From Chryseobacterium gleum (GTDB taxonomy: Bacteria; Bacteroidota; Bacteroidia; Flavobacteriales_D; Sanyastnellaceae): 64,000 bases of DNA. Numbering within the stretch: the first letter of the stretch is position 1; every line of letters begins with the position of its first letter. The stretch covers positions 16,263-80,262 of the forward strand of contig CAMCHP010000004.1 in NCBI GenBank assembly GCA_945874695.1. The letters run 5' to 3'. A program made the position numbers and the translations under genes. Shown in pieces: positions 37,149 to 46,202 of the stretch. Below the pieces are notes generated by a model, which saw only the letters and a program-made list of their open reading frames with translations, was not told the DNA's origin and ran no database searches.

Positions 37149-38735
37149 CTAATTTTCAATGATCCAGTCTACTTCCAAGTCCCAATTCGAGCGCACTTGA
37201 ATGGGTTCAGCGAGGTTCACTACCCCTTCGGGCTGCGCACCTTGCGCGTAATTCGCCGGGTCCCATGCTCCATTTTCGTTGGCATCGTAAACCAAACGCA
37301 CACGATATGTAGCAGGCAGTAAGCGTTCAAATTGGCAGGTGCGATCTTGGGTGATTTCGACCTTGCGGTCGGATGACACCTGCCCTTCACGGTATAACTC
37401 AAGAAAACATTTCACATTGGGCTGAACGCCGTTCAATCGGATGATTACTTTGCCATAATGCGCCGTCGGATGGGCTTTAAACTTCCATACCAAACTGTCG
37501 TTTTGCCAACCTTCACGGCTCGTAACCGCTCCCGGATCGAGCAACACACGATAGCTACCTCCATCCTCCAACCCAAACAACCATTGTAAATCAAACGGTG
37601 AACGCTGGGAAGCAACAAATGGAATTGCAGGTAACAAAATACTATCACGATACAATTGGATGCGCGCTGTATCGATCGTTGCAATGGGGCGAACAAATGC
37701 GAGTCTCAACGTATCATCAGCACTGACTGTAGCGGGTAACTTTGAACGAAACCCCAGCTTCTTTTTACCAACGACAAAAGCTTCGGCCAACAACGTGTCA
37801 CGGCGCTCACCAGCTTCGAAGAACCACGAAAACTCCTGGCCATCGCGTCGATCTACCCAGGCGAACAACGAGTCGGGGGGCATAAAATATACGTGTTGAC
37901 CCCGAGTTGTGTCGCTCGCCACAAGGCGTACATCGCTGCGGTAATCACCCTGGATCTGGATTCTCAAAAAACCTGAGCTGTCAGCCGAGTAGTTTTGAAT
38001 GAACACAGTGCTATCGCGCTCTTGGCTTAAGCGCAGTGTGGGAATTTGCAATGAATCGCCGCGATTGTAGGGTTGAATGGGCTCAGGCAAAAACGCAATG
38101 CGCTCAGTGGGGTCATCAAAGAGGTAGTTCAGATTACTCTCTTCAAGCGCAAACAAGCGGTAATCGCCCGCAGCCAAATAGTCAAATTGGAAGAAACCGT
38201 CTTCACCGCTTCGAGCAACGTAATAGGGTTTTTCGACCCGCGGCACACTGTCTGCCAAGTTCCTGTGGAGCATCACCCGCACGCCTTTCAATGGCGCTCC
38301 TGTATAAGCATCGACCACCTTTCCTGCGTACACCAAACTATCGAGTGTACTTCCCGTCGAAAAAACATAAACCACGGTGGCCGCATTGCCTTCTGAATAA
38401 TCCTTAATGCCTTCACCGAAATTCAACGTGTAGGTCACATCGGGTAATAGCGCCTCCATGAAGGTAATTTCAACACCGCGCTTCTTGAGTTTAATTTCTG
38501 GCCGCTCGCGCAACGGCGGAGACACTACCAACTGGTTGTAAATATCAGCAAGCTGAACATACTCATCAAAGCTGAGATACACCGAAGTGGCTTTGAAGTT
38601 CACACTCTCATTGGGCGGATCTACAGCAAGTAATTGCGGGGGATCAAGGTCGCGCTCGCCCCCATCTGGCGGAACAATTTTCGCGCAAGCCAACAGGCCT
38701 ACTGCGAGCAACAAATAACCGATAACGCGCATCAT
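37149..38735 (-). CDS. Ig-like domain lipoprotein of the CAKIVPPxGG family
   Basis: A 528-aa predicted lipoprotein: LLLAVGLLAC is a lipobox with Cys17, followed by AKIVPPDGGERD. Next comes a bacterial Ig-like (SbsA/Big_5-type) domain (DPPQLLAVDPPNESVNF... LSFDEYVQL), a carboxypeptidase-regulatory-like segment (AGKVVDAYTGAPLKGVRVML) and further beta regions. This architecture is common in Bacteroidota; the function is unknown, and it may be cell-envelope structural. No aspartate-rich surface export signal follows the Cys, so periplasmic-facing anchoring is likely. It overlaps msrC upstream by ATGA, so the two are translationally coupled. Confidence 0.85.
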   Translation of the reverse strand: MMRVIGYLLLAVGLLACAKIVPPDGGERDLDPPQLLAVDPPNESVNFKATSVYLSFDEYVQLADIYNQLVVSPPLRERPEIKLKKRGVEITFMEALLPDVTYTLNFGEGIKDYSEGNAATVVYVFSTGSTLDSLVYAGKVVDAYTGAPLKGVRVMLHRNLADSVPRVEKPYYVARSGEDGFFQFDYLAAGDYRLFALEESNLNYLFDDPTERIAFLPEPIQPYNRGDSLQIPTLRLSQERDSTVFIQNYSADSSGFLRIQIQGDYRSDVRLVASDTTRGQHVYFMPPDSLFAWVDRRDGQEFSWFFEAGERRDTLLAEAFVVGKKKLGFRSKLPATVSADDTLRLAFVRPIATIDTARIQLYRDSILLPAIPFVASQRSPFDLQWLFGLEDGGSYRVLLDPGAVTSREGWQNDSLVWKFKAHPTAHYGKVIIRLNGVQPNVKCFLELYREGQVSSDRKVEITQDRTCQFERLLPATYRVRLVYDANENGAWDPANYAQGAQPEGVVNLAEPIQVRSNWDLEVDWIIEN

Positions 38736-39217
38736 AAATGGGCCTCCACAACCTTTACTATGCGCTCCAAACCCACTCGATCGGTGTCATCAAAGTCATC
38801 TAAAACATCACTATCGACATCGAGCACGCCTACCACTTCGCCTGAACGATCTCGCAGTGGCACCACAATTTCAGAGCGACTTGCACTGCTGCAAGCAACA
38901 TGTCCTGGAAATGCATCTACATCAGGCACGAGCACTGTTTCATTCTGCTCCCAAGCTGCCGCGCAAACGCCTTTCCCGCGATAGAGTCGCGTACAAGCGA
39001 CTGTTCCCTGAAAAGGCCCCAGTACGAGCACATCTTGATCAAGCATGTAAAAACCGACCCAAAAAAAGCCGAAGATCTCTTTCAAGGCCGCTGCTGTGTT
39101 GGCCAAATTTGCAATACGATTGGGCTCTCCTTGCAGCAAAGCTGCTATTTGAAGTTCGGCTAGCCTGTATTTTTCGGCTTTGTCCAGATTTCGGGCGATG
39201 GTCACATTTTCGTGCAT
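38732..39217 (-). CDS. msrC: Free methionine-(R)-sulfoxide reductase (GAF domain)
   Basis: A 161-aa GAF-domain enzyme that reduces free methionine-R-sulfoxide, an antioxidant function in the cytosol. All three key cysteines are present with the right spacing: Cys75 (GTVAC), Cys85 (GKGVC) and Cys109 (GHVAC). GPFQGTVACTRL, VPDVDAFPGHVAC and SEIVVPL are signature blocks. TATCTTTG lies 4 nt before the ATG, so its mRNA is probably nearly leaderless. It overlaps the downstream lipoprotein gene by 4 nt and lies 24 bp after comF. Confidence 0.93.
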   Translation of the reverse strand: MHENVTIARNLDKAEKYRLAELQIAALLQGEPNRIANLANTAAALKEIFGFFWVGFYMLDQDVLVLGPFQGTVACTRLYRGKGVCAAAWEQNETVLVPDVDAFPGHVACSSASRSEIVVPLRDRSGEVVGVLDVDSDVLDDFDDTDRVGLERIVKVVEAHL

Positions 39218-39221
39218 GTCA

Positions 39222-39229
39222 CAAAGATA
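39222..39229 (-). promoter_or_regulatory. -7 element of msrC (TATCTTTG), 4 nt from ATG
   Basis: The minus-strand order is TATCTTTG, TGAC, ATG. It lies within the 24-bp comF-msrC gap. Confidence 0.6.
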
Positions 39230-39241
39230 AACGGTTTCGAT

Positions 39242-39928
39242 TCAGAATAGGCGTTCAGCGTAGGCAAGGGAAGCTATAGACAAATAGTTGCTGCCCTCTT
39301 CCAAGAGCAGCGATCCACATGCTTCAATCGTCGCGCCGGTGGTTATCACATCGTCGACAAGGCAGAAATGCTGTGCTTTTTGGCTCTGAAGGTTTGTTCG
39401 CCGATAACCCGTCTGAATTTGCTCCCAGCGGTCAGTACGGCCCAGCTTGGTCAACGAAGTGCGGTGTTCGACGCGTTCAAGGAGGTTATTCACCACTGGC
39501 ACCCGCAGCACATCGGCCATACCTAGCGCAATGAGCTCTGCCTGATTGTACCCGCGAACTTTGAGTTTCTTCGGATGCAAAGGCACAGGAACAAGTACAT
39601 CAGGATGTACGTGGGTTTCAATTTTCACCAACTCCAGCGCAAATCGACGTCCCATCTCCCGCACAAGTTCAGGATCACCCCCGTATTTCAGGTTGTGCAG
39701 CAAGTCGCGTGCGCGGTTGTCTTTCCGAAAACGCAACCACGCATAAGCCCCAACCAAAGGCAAACGCCCCCAAAATACTTTCTCTACAAATTGCGGGCCA
39801 ACTGGCAGCAGCGCCCGCGGCAAATCCATTTCGCAATTCAAGCAAATGGAGCGCCCCGGCGGCGGCACATCGAGCGAACAGCTAACGCACACTTTCGGGA
39901 AAAACAATTGAATGACCTCTTTCACCAT
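39242..39928 (-). CDS. comF: ComF family protein (phosphoribosyltransferase fold)
   Basis: A 228-aa protein with an N-terminal zinc-finger-like region (CVSCSLD and CLNCEMD, residues 13-38) and a type I PRTase C-terminus (CLVDDVITTGATIEACG), the PRPP-binding loop. ComF is needed for DNA uptake steps in transformable bacteria; the family also occurs without competence. Length is typical. A TAGTTTCG element lies exactly 4 nt before the ATG at 39928. The downstream gene msrC has its own promoter. Confidence 0.92.
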   Translation of the reverse strand: MVKEVIQLFFPKVCVSCSLDVPPPGRSICLNCEMDLPRALLPVGPQFVEKVFWGRLPLVGAYAWLRFRKDNRARDLLHNLKYGGDPELVREMGRRFALELVKIETHVHPDVLVPVPLHPKKLKVRGYNQAELIALGMADVLRVPVVNNLLERVEHRTSLTKLGRTDRWEQIQTGYRRTNLQSQKAQHFCLVDDVITTGATIEACGSLLLEEGSNYLSIASLAYAERLF

Positions 39929-39932
39929 GCGG

Positions 39933-39940
39933 CGAAACTA
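39933..39940 (-). promoter_or_regulatory. -7-like element of comF (TAGTTTCG), 4 nt from ATG
   Basis: The minus-strand order is TAGTTTCG, CCGC, ATG. It differs from TAnnTTTG by one base but keeps the 4-nt spacing of the other near-leaderless genes here. Confidence 0.45.
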
Positions 39941-40012
39941 AACAAGTCAGCCGCTCACTCCATCGGCAAATTCACAAGTGTTGACCTATTCTTTACCCGC
40001 GTACTAATTTGA

Positions 40013-40390
40013 TCACTTTTCCGAAGTGGCCATGCCCAAAATAAAGAGGAGGGCAGCTAATCCGAACACGAAAAAAGTAAGCGTGCTGCCGAAGAACAAT
40101 CCAACAACAACCGCAAAAGCCATGGTCAACCTTCCAAAAGTGTACCAACGCTCAGCAAGACCAAGCACTCTGAACCGGGTCAACAACAATACGTTCCAAA
40201 GAACCCAGCCTGTGAGCCCCATCAACAAAATGTAACTTCCATAGGGCCAATGCTGAAACCGAAATAAAAAACCAAGCACGAGTATAGCCGCAACGGCTAA
40301 ACGCAAGTGTTTAAAGGGTTGTTCGTTGAGATCCTTCGCTGCCTCATCAGGTGAAAAATCAAGCGGATCGTCATTCGAAGTTTGGTTCAC
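40013..40390 (-). CDS. Small membrane protein with GldL-like FxxQHWP motif, unknown function
   Basis: About 125 aa if it starts at GTG 40390; an ATG at 40429 would give 138 aa. A TACCTTCG promoter-like element (40409-40416) lies between the two, which favours GTG. A charged N-terminus (DDPLDFSPDEAAKDLNE) is followed by three or four hydrophobic segments. FLFRFQHWPYGSYIL resembles the first helix of GldL and of other small Bacteroidota membrane proteins (FKxxHWPG). Unlike GldL, it has no long cytoplasmic tail. It may interact with envelope machinery, but this is only a motif resemblance. The divergent neighbour is DUF72. Confidence 0.6.
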   Translation of the reverse strand: MNQTSNDDPLDFSPDEAAKDLNEQPFKHLRLAVAAILVLGFLFRFQHWPYGSYILLMGLTGWVLWNVLLLTRFRVLGLAERWYTFGRLTMAFAVVVGLFFGSTLTFFVFGLAALLFILGMATSEK

Positions 40391-40470
40391 GCGTGCAAGT
40401 CTTTGCCTCGAAGGTACAAAGCACTGCACGAAGTACTGAATCGCGGGGTGTTTTTTCAGAACTTTACCTG

Positions 40471-41367
40471 GTGAAGTATGGCAAATTAGAAACAGTCGAC
40501 GGCTTGGATTTCACCCTTCCGGGCGATCATAAGCAAACCCTGCGGGTACTTTCGGGCGATCGCCCGGATGATTTCGCCGTACGCATTGGCGGCACGATGT
40601 GGAACATTCCAGCATGGAAGGGAAAGATTTTTCCGAGTAAAACGCCCGTTAAGTCGTTTCCTCTGTTGTACGGCAAACACTTCGACACGCTGGAATTGAA
40701 TGCGACGCATTACCGCATCCATCCACCTGAAACCCTGCAAAAATGGGCGAGTTACGTCGGCGATGAATTTCGATTTTGCCCCAAATTTCCGCAATTGATC
40801 ACGCACTTTCGGCGCTTCAACAACTGCACCGGGCTCACCGATGAGTTTATTGCCGCATTGCTTGCGTTGGAGCATAAATTGGGTCCGTCATTTATTCAAT
40901 TGCCGCCCAATTTCGGATTGAACAGCGCCCAAGTGCTCCTTGATTATCTTATGCAATGGCCGCGTGAGTTGCCCTTGGCCATCGAATTCCGCCATCCTGA
41001 TTGGTTCACCCCTGCGTTAGCTGCCGAGCAGGTATGGCAGGCGATGGAAGCTTTGGGTATTGGTGCGGTGATCTCTGACACGGCCGGACGGCGGGATGCC
41101 GTGCACATGCGCTGCACCGCGCCATTTTTGGTGCTGCGTTTTGGCGGCAACAACCTCCATCCGAGCGATAGCGAGCGCATAAAAACCTGGATTGATCGCA
41201 TCGACGCTTGGCATCAGCGGGGCCTTCGCGAGGTGTATGTTTTGATTCACCAGCCTGATAGCGTGAATACACCTGAAACTGCGCGTGATTTTGGTTTAGC
41301 GCTAAACGCGCGGATGGGCGTCGCGGTGAAAACCCCGCAACTCCTCACCCCACACGAACTTTTTTAG
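40471..41367 (+). CDS. DUF72 family TIM-barrel protein
   Basis: A 298-aa protein from GTG 40471 (start VKYGKLETVDGLDFTLPGD), chosen because upstream sequence carries the divergent gene's promoter and homologues start near this point. Signature blocks of DUF72 are GTMWNIPAWKGKIFPS, THYRIHPPETLQKWA, CPKFPQLITH and LAIEFRHPDW. The family has a TIM-barrel fold with a conserved pocket; its function is not established. The last codons lie 7 bp from the convergent secA end, so the two transcripts must overlap or share termination. Confidence 0.9.
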   Translation: MKYGKLETVDGLDFTLPGDHKQTLRVLSGDRPDDFAVRIGGTMWNIPAWKGKIFPSKTPVKSFPLLYGKHFDTLELNATHYRIHPPETLQKWASYVGDEFRFCPKFPQLITHFRRFNNCTGLTDEFIAALLALEHKLGPSFIQLPPNFGLNSAQVLLDYLMQWPRELPLAIEFRHPDWFTPALAAEQVWQAMEALGIGAVISDTAGRRDAVHMRCTAPFLVLRFGGNNLHPSDSERIKTWIDRIDAWHQRGLREVYVLIHQPDSVNTPETARDFGLALNARMGVAVKTPQLLTPHELF

Positions 41368-41374
41368 CGAGCGA

Positions 41375-44300
41375 TCACGACTCGATGCCGTGGCACTGCT
41401 TGTATTTTTTACCCGAACCGCAAGGACAAGGATCGTTTCGTCCGATCGTTTTATCGGCTTTACGCGGTTGAACAACGGCTTGGCGTTGCCCCACGTTTTG
41501 AGCCGCTTGGCGCATTTGATTTGACGCTTGCGCGATGTTCTCAACGCCATCTTTGTTGGTTTGCAACTTCGCGTCATCAGGACGTTGCGGCGATTGCGCA
41601 CGGCGTACACTGTCGGTTCGCGCTGGTAATTGCGCCTTCATCAAGAAAGAAGCAATTTCAACATTAAGTTTGCTGAGCATTGCGCTAAACAACTGGTACG
41701 ATTCAAACTTGTAGATGAGCAGCGGATCTTTCTGTTCGAAACGCGCGTGCTGCACGTTGGTGCGCAAGTCATCCATTGACCGCAGGTGTTCTTTCCATGC
41801 GTTGTCGAGCATCGAGAGCACCACGTTTTTCTCAAGGGCGTTGATCAACTCCTTGCCTTGGCTTGTGTACGACTTTTCGATGTCGGCAATGATATTGAGC
41901 ACGCGGAGTCCGTCAGAGAAAGGCACCGACATGTTGGCGTATTCGTTGCGCGCATCTTCGTAAACCTGTTGAATGACTGGGTATGCTTCTTGGGCCAGTT
42001 GGTTCAACTTGCGGCGGTAGTGCTCATCGGCTTGTTGGTACAAGGTGAGAACCAATTGATCAGCTTGCGCACTCATGAAGGTTGCTTCACTGAAGGGCGA
42101 ATCGATACCAAAGTTCTTGAGCACTTCAAAACGGAATCCATCGAAGTCTTTCCCTGCATGGAAGCCCGTAACGGTTGCTTCAGAGAGGTCATAGAACATG
42201 TTGGCCACATCGAGCTTCAATCGCTCACCGAACAACGCGTGACGGCGGCGGCGATACACCACTTCACGTTGCGAGTTCATGACATCATCATACTCGAGTA
42301 GGCGCTTTCGGATGCCGAAGTTATTTTCTTCAACCTTCTTCTGAGCACGTTCGATCGATTTGGTGATCATGGAGTGTTGAATCACCTCACCTTCTTTGAT
42401 GCCCATGCGATCCATCAGTTTGGCGATGCGGTCAGAGCCAAAGAGGCGCATCAAGTCATCTTCAAGCGACACGTAGAACTGGCTGCTTCCGGGGTCACCT
42501 TGTCGGCCTGATCGTCCGCGCAATTGGCGGTCAACCCGGCGAGAATCATGGCGTTCAGTACCGATAATTGCCAAACCACCCGCCGCTTTCACTTCAGGTG
42601 TGAGTTTAATATCAGTACCCCGACCGGCCATGTTGGTTGCGATTGTGATCACCCCGGGGCGACCTGCTTCGGCAACAATCTCTGCTTCGCGTTGGTGCAA
42701 TTTCGCATTGAGTACTTGGTGTTCAACCTTGCGAATGTTGAGCATTTTCGAGAGAAGTTCAGACACTTCGACCGTTGTAGTACCCACGAGCACTGGTCTT
42801 CCAGCCTCACGCAACTTCACGATATCATCGATCACCGCGTTGTACTTTTCGCGCTTCGTTCTGAAAACCAAATCTTGCTCATCATTCCGTTGAATTGGGC
42901 GATTGGTCGGAATGATCATGACATCAAGCTTGTAGATGTCCCACAATTCTTGTGCTTCGGTTTCAGCGGTACCGGTCATACCTGCCAACTTGTGGTACAT
43001 GCGGAAATAGTTCTGCAGTGTAACTGTGGCGTAGGTTTGCGTTGCCGCTTCAACCCGCACGTTTTCTTTGGCTTCAATGGCTTGGTGCAAACCGTCAGAA
43101 TAGCGGCGGCCATCCATGATACGGCCGGTTTGCTCGTCAACGATTTTCACTTTATTCTCCATCACCACGTAATCAACATCCTTTTCGAAAAGCGCATAGG
43201 CTTTGAGCAGCTGGTTGATGGTGTGAATTCGCGCAGACTTTACTGTAAAATCTTGAATGAGTTCTTCTTTTCGCTTGAGTTTTTCGTCGTCAGTGCCTGC
43301 GCTTTGATCAACGGCAACAAGTTCGGTAGCGAGATCAGGGAGGGCGAAGAAGTTCTCATCTTCCATGTTTTTGGAAATGAGGTTGAGCCCCTTCTCGGTG
43401 AGTTCAATTTGATTGTTTTTCTCATCGATGACGAAGAACAACTCTTGGTCGGCCTTCCACATTTCACGCTGGTTGTCAGCAAGATAGATAGCCTCTGTTT
43501 TGAGGAGGGTTTGTTTCATCCCTTCCTCGCTGAGGAACTTAACGAGCGCCCGGTTTTTGGGCAAGCCTCGGTAGGCACGGTAGAGCGATAAACCACCTTC
43601 TTGGGCTTCGGCTTTGCCACCTTCGCCATCTTTCAATTTTTGTTTTGCTTCGGCGATAAACTGCGTAACTGCCTGTTTTTGGGCATTCACCAAAAGCTGC
43701 ACTTTGGGTTTCAGCGCATCGTATTCTTGCTGATCACCACGGGGTGTTGGTCCTGAAATGATGAGTGGCGTTCTTGCTTCATCAATCAACACTGAATCGA
43801 CCTCATCGACAATGGCAAAATGGTGTTTACGTTGCACGAGGTGCGACGGATCACCTGCCATGTTGTCACGCAAGTAATCAAAACCAAATTCGTTGTTTGT
43901 ACCGTAGGTTATGTCTGCCAAATAGGCATTTCGACGGGCTTGGGTGTTGGGTTGATGCTTATCGATGCAATCAACGCGCAAACCGTGAAACTGGAAGAGT
44001 GGTCCCATCCATTCCGAGTCGCGTCGTGCGAGGTAATCGTTTACTGTGACCAAGTGCACGCCTTTGCCCGCGAGTGCATTGAGAAACACGGGGAGGGTCG
44101 CTACGAGTGTTTTACCTTCACCAGTTTGCATTTCGGCAACTTTACCACGGTGGAGTGCGATACCTCCGATGAGTTGAACATCGTAGTGCACCATTTCCCA
44201 AACGACATCGGTTCCAGCGGCATTCCAGTGATTGTACCAAATGGCATCATCGCCTTGAATTTCTACACCGTTATTTCGAATGGCGAGTTCTTTGTCGAAA

Positions 44301-44713
44301 TCGGTTGCGGTCACACGCAACATGCCTTCTTCACGCCAACGGCGGGCGGTTTCTTTCACAATTGCAAACGCCTCGGGGAGGATGTCTTCGAGCGTTTTCT
44401 CGATTTGCTGGTTGATGTCTTTCTCCAGTTTATCAACCTGTTCGTAGATGGCCTCTTTGGTATCGAGTTCGTTATCTGACAAACTTTCAGCTTGAACTTT
44501 CAAATTGGCAACTTCGTCTTCAAGGGCGGCAGTTGATTTTTTAATTCTTGCTTTCAAATCTTGGGTGCGACGACGGAGGTCGTTTGCACTTTCTTTATGC
44601 AGATTTTCAAAGATGGCGTTGATGGCATCAACGATAGGCTGAACATCCTGAATGTCGCGTTGCGTCTTGTCTCCGAGGACTTTCTTCAGGATTTTACTAA
44701 GCGTGTTTAACAT
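41375..44713 (-). CDS. secA: Protein translocase ATPase SecA
   Basis: A 1112-aa motor ATPase of the Sec pathway; it pushes signal-peptide proteins, including all T9SS cargos here, across the inner membrane. Walker A is MQTGEGKT (195-202) and Walker B is AIVDEVDSVLIDEARTP. NMAGRGTDI and GRSGRQGDPG are motifs of the second helicase domain. The C-terminal SEC-C zinc motif (DPCPCGSGKKYKQCHG) is intact. The extra N-terminal coiled-coil (residues 55-110) and greater length are usual in Bacteroidota. A TATTTTTG element lies about 45 nt before the ATG. The leader contains a CGGCC hairpin. Confidence 0.98.
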   Translation of the reverse strand: MLNTLSKILKKVLGDKTQRDIQDVQPIVDAINAIFENLHKESANDLRRRTQDLKARIKKSTAALEDEVANLKVQAESLSDNELDTKEAIYEQVDKLEKDINQQIEKTLEDILPEAFAIVKETARRWREEGMLRVTATDFDKELAIRNNGVEIQGDDAIWYNHWNAAGTDVVWEMVHYDVQLIGGIALHRGKVAEMQTGEGKTLVATLPVFLNALAGKGVHLVTVNDYLARRDSEWMGPLFQFHGLRVDCIDKHQPNTQARRNAYLADITYGTNNEFGFDYLRDNMAGDPSHLVQRKHHFAIVDEVDSVLIDEARTPLIISGPTPRGDQQEYDALKPKVQLLVNAQKQAVTQFIAEAKQKLKDGEGGKAEAQEGGLSLYRAYRGLPKNRALVKFLSEEGMKQTLLKTEAIYLADNQREMWKADQELFFVIDEKNNQIELTEKGLNLISKNMEDENFFALPDLATELVAVDQSAGTDDEKLKRKEELIQDFTVKSARIHTINQLLKAYALFEKDVDYVVMENKVKIVDEQTGRIMDGRRYSDGLHQAIEAKENVRVEAATQTYATVTLQNYFRMYHKLAGMTGTAETEAQELWDIYKLDVMIIPTNRPIQRNDEQDLVFRTKREKYNAVIDDIVKLREAGRPVLVGTTTVEVSELLSKMLNIRKVEHQVLNAKLHQREAEIVAEAGRPGVITIATNMAGRGTDIKLTPEVKAAGGLAIIGTERHDSRRVDRQLRGRSGRQGDPGSSQFYVSLEDDLMRLFGSDRIAKLMDRMGIKEGEVIQHSMITKSIERAQKKVEENNFGIRKRLLEYDDVMNSQREVVYRRRRHALFGERLKLDVANMFYDLSEATVTGFHAGKDFDGFRFEVLKNFGIDSPFSEATFMSAQADQLVLTLYQQADEHYRRKLNQLAQEAYPVIQQVYEDARNEYANMSVPFSDGLRVLNIIADIEKSYTSQGKELINALEKNVVLSMLDNAWKEHLRSMDDLRTNVQHARFEQKDPLLIYKFESYQLFSAMLSKLNVEIASFLMKAQLPARTDSVRRAQSPQRPDDAKLQTNKDGVENIAQASNQMRQAAQNVGQRQAVVQPRKADKTIGRNDPCPCGSGKKYKQCHGIES

Positions 44714-44733
44714 CTGTTTTGGTCTTGTTGGGC

Positions 44734-44752
44734 ATCCGGCCGTTCAGGCCGA
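44734..44752. repeat. Copy 2 of the 19-bp palindromic sequence, in the secA leader
   Basis: Identical to 28663-28681. As RNA from the minus strand it forms a 5-bp CGGCC/GGCCG stem with a 5-nt loop between the promoter and the secA ATG. Confidence 0.5.
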
Positions 44753-44758
44753 GAAAGG

Positions 44759-44766
44759 CAAAAATA
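44759..44766 (-). promoter_or_regulatory. -7 element of secA (TATTTTTG)
   Basis: A perfect TAnnTTTG on the minus strand, leaving a leader of roughly 40 nt that includes the palindromic hairpin. Confidence 0.6.
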
Positions 44767-44949
44767 CAACCTTCGGCGGGGGTAGCCGCATTGTTGAAGC
44801 GAAAATAGTGCCAAAAATTTGAGGTGATTTTGGGTGCTGACGGGGTTAATAACAAACCACAAAATTGAGAAAGTCAGACGGGCTAAAGGTTTCCAAAGGC
44901 CGTCCTACACCTGTGTTCAAAACTTCGAACGAATGTGGATTGTTTAGGA

Positions 44950-44980
44950 TTGACACGGGGGTGATTATTGCCAACTTTTG
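44950..44980 (+). promoter_or_regulatory. Candidate nrdB promoter (TTGAC ... AACTTTTG)
   Basis: TTGAC at 44950-44954 and AACTTTTG at 44973-44980 are separated by 18 bp, which fits Bacteroidota promoters. The first bases of the -7 element deviate from consensus. It would leave a leader of about 120 nt. Confidence 0.35.
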
Positions 44981-45103
44981 CAGGGTCGAAAGACACTGAA
45001 GACGCCAGATCAGCCCGTCGCCCATGAGGCCCTGATTACCAGGGTCAACCAGACAATTTAGTAGTAACAGCAGAACGAAACGAGGTTCATAAACAACAGC
45101 GTA

Positions 45104-46156
45104 ATGGAGAACATCACCTCTACAAAAACCGAAAAGGAACATCAAATGGCCATTGAAGAAGTGCTCCCGAAAAACACCACGGTGGAAGAACCGATTTTAA
45201 CGGAGAACCCGAACCGTTTTGTCTTGTTCCCAATTGAGCATGACGACATTTGGTCGTTTTACAAAAAGTCAGAGGCGAGCTTTTGGACTGCGGAGGAGAT
45301 TGACCTTGGCGCAGACCTCGTTGACTGGAACACCAAGTTGAATGATGACGAGCGTTACTTCGTGAAGCACATTTTGGCGTTTTTCGCAGCAAGCGATGGC
45401 ATCGTGAACGAAAACTTGGCAGAGAATTTTGTTGCTGAGGTGCAATACACAGAGGCGAAGTTCTTCTACGGTTTCCAGATTATGATGGAGAACATCCACT
45501 CTGAGACTTACTCGTTGTTGATTGACACCTACATCAAAGACAATACCGAGAAAAAGCGCCTCTTCAACGCCATCGAGACCTTGGATTGTGTAAAAGAGAA
45601 GGCTGATTGGGCGTTGAACTGGATTAAGAAAGGCAGTTTCGCTGAGCGTTTGGTTGCCTTCGCGGCAGTGGAGGGTATTTTCTTCAGCGGTAGTTTTTGT
45701 TCGATCTTTTGGTTGAAGAAACGCGGATTGATGCCTGGATTGAGTTTCTCAAACGAATTGATTTCACGTGACGAAGGCATGCACTGTGATTTCGCTTGTT
45801 TGCTCTACAACAACCACTTGGTGAATAAATTGCCAAAAAAGACCGTTGAGAACATTATCACTGCAGCTGTTGAAATTGAAAAAACATTCATCATTGACGC
45901 GCTACCTGTAAAGCTGATCGGAATGAACTCAGACCTCATGTCGCAGTACATTGAGTTCGTGGCAGACCGCCTCTTGGTAGAGCTCGGAAACGATAAAGTG
46001 TACAACGTGAGCAATCCATTTGATTTTATGGATATGATTTCACTACAAGGTAAAACCAACTTCTTTGAGAAGCGGGTTGCCGAATACCAGAAAGCCGGTG
46101 TAATGACCGGAGGCACGGCAGGCTCAGGAGAATTCACCACCGACGAAGACTTCTAA
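45104..46156 (+). CDS. nrdB: Ribonucleotide reductase small (beta) subunit, class Ia
   Basis: A 350-aa R2 protein that houses the diiron-tyrosyl radical for dNTP synthesis. It resembles eukaryotic R2. Ligands match mouse R2 with a constant offset: Asp98, Glu129, His132, then Glu190, Glu224 and His227; the radical Tyr is Tyr136 in [12 protein letters not shown]. The C-terminal tail (TTDEDF) ends in Phe, as needed to dock on the alpha subunit. Start is ATG 45104; the in-frame ATG at 45146 is an alternative. nrdA follows after 124 bp containing two hairpins, so they probably form one operon. Confidence 0.97.
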   Translation: MENITSTKTEKEHQMAIEEVLPKNTTVEEPILTENPNRFVLFPIEHDDIWSFYKKSEASFWTAEEIDLGADLVDWNTKLNDDERYFVKHILAFFAASDGIVNENLAENFVAEVQYTEAKFFYGFQIMMENIHSETYSLLIDTYIKDNTEKKRLFNAIETLDCVKEKADWALNWIKKGSFAERLVAFAAVEGIFFSGSFCSIFWLKKRGLMPGLSFSNELISRDEGMHCDFACLLYNNHLVNKLPKKTVENIITAAVEIEKTFIIDALPVKLIGMNSDLMSQYIEFVADRLLVELGNDKVYNVSNPFDFMDMISLQGKTNFFEKRVAEYQKAGVMTGGTAGSGEFTTDEDF

Positions 46157-46202
46157 ACCGAGAGATACGCACCACACATTCATCTTTACCCGTTAAGCAA
46201 TA

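Larger units (their letters stand above)
44714..45103. other. 390-bp divergent regulatory region between secA and nrdB
   Basis: I see no gene here. It holds the secA promoter element and leader hairpin near 44734-44766, a TTGAC (44950) plus AACTTTTG (44973-44980) pair suited to nrdB, and a CCCTG-ATTAC-CAGGG dyad near 45030. No NrdR box could be recognised. Confidence 0.6.

Noticed and set aside
45027..45045. CCCTG-ATTAC-CAGGG dyad in the nrdB leader as an operator or riboswitch
   Set aside because: Only five pairs and no similarity to known leader elements.
44846..45145. Minus-strand open frame of 99 codons in the secA-nrdB gap
   Set aside because: It overlaps the nrdB start, has no family resemblance, and runs through the probable nrdB leader; the composition is not protein-like.
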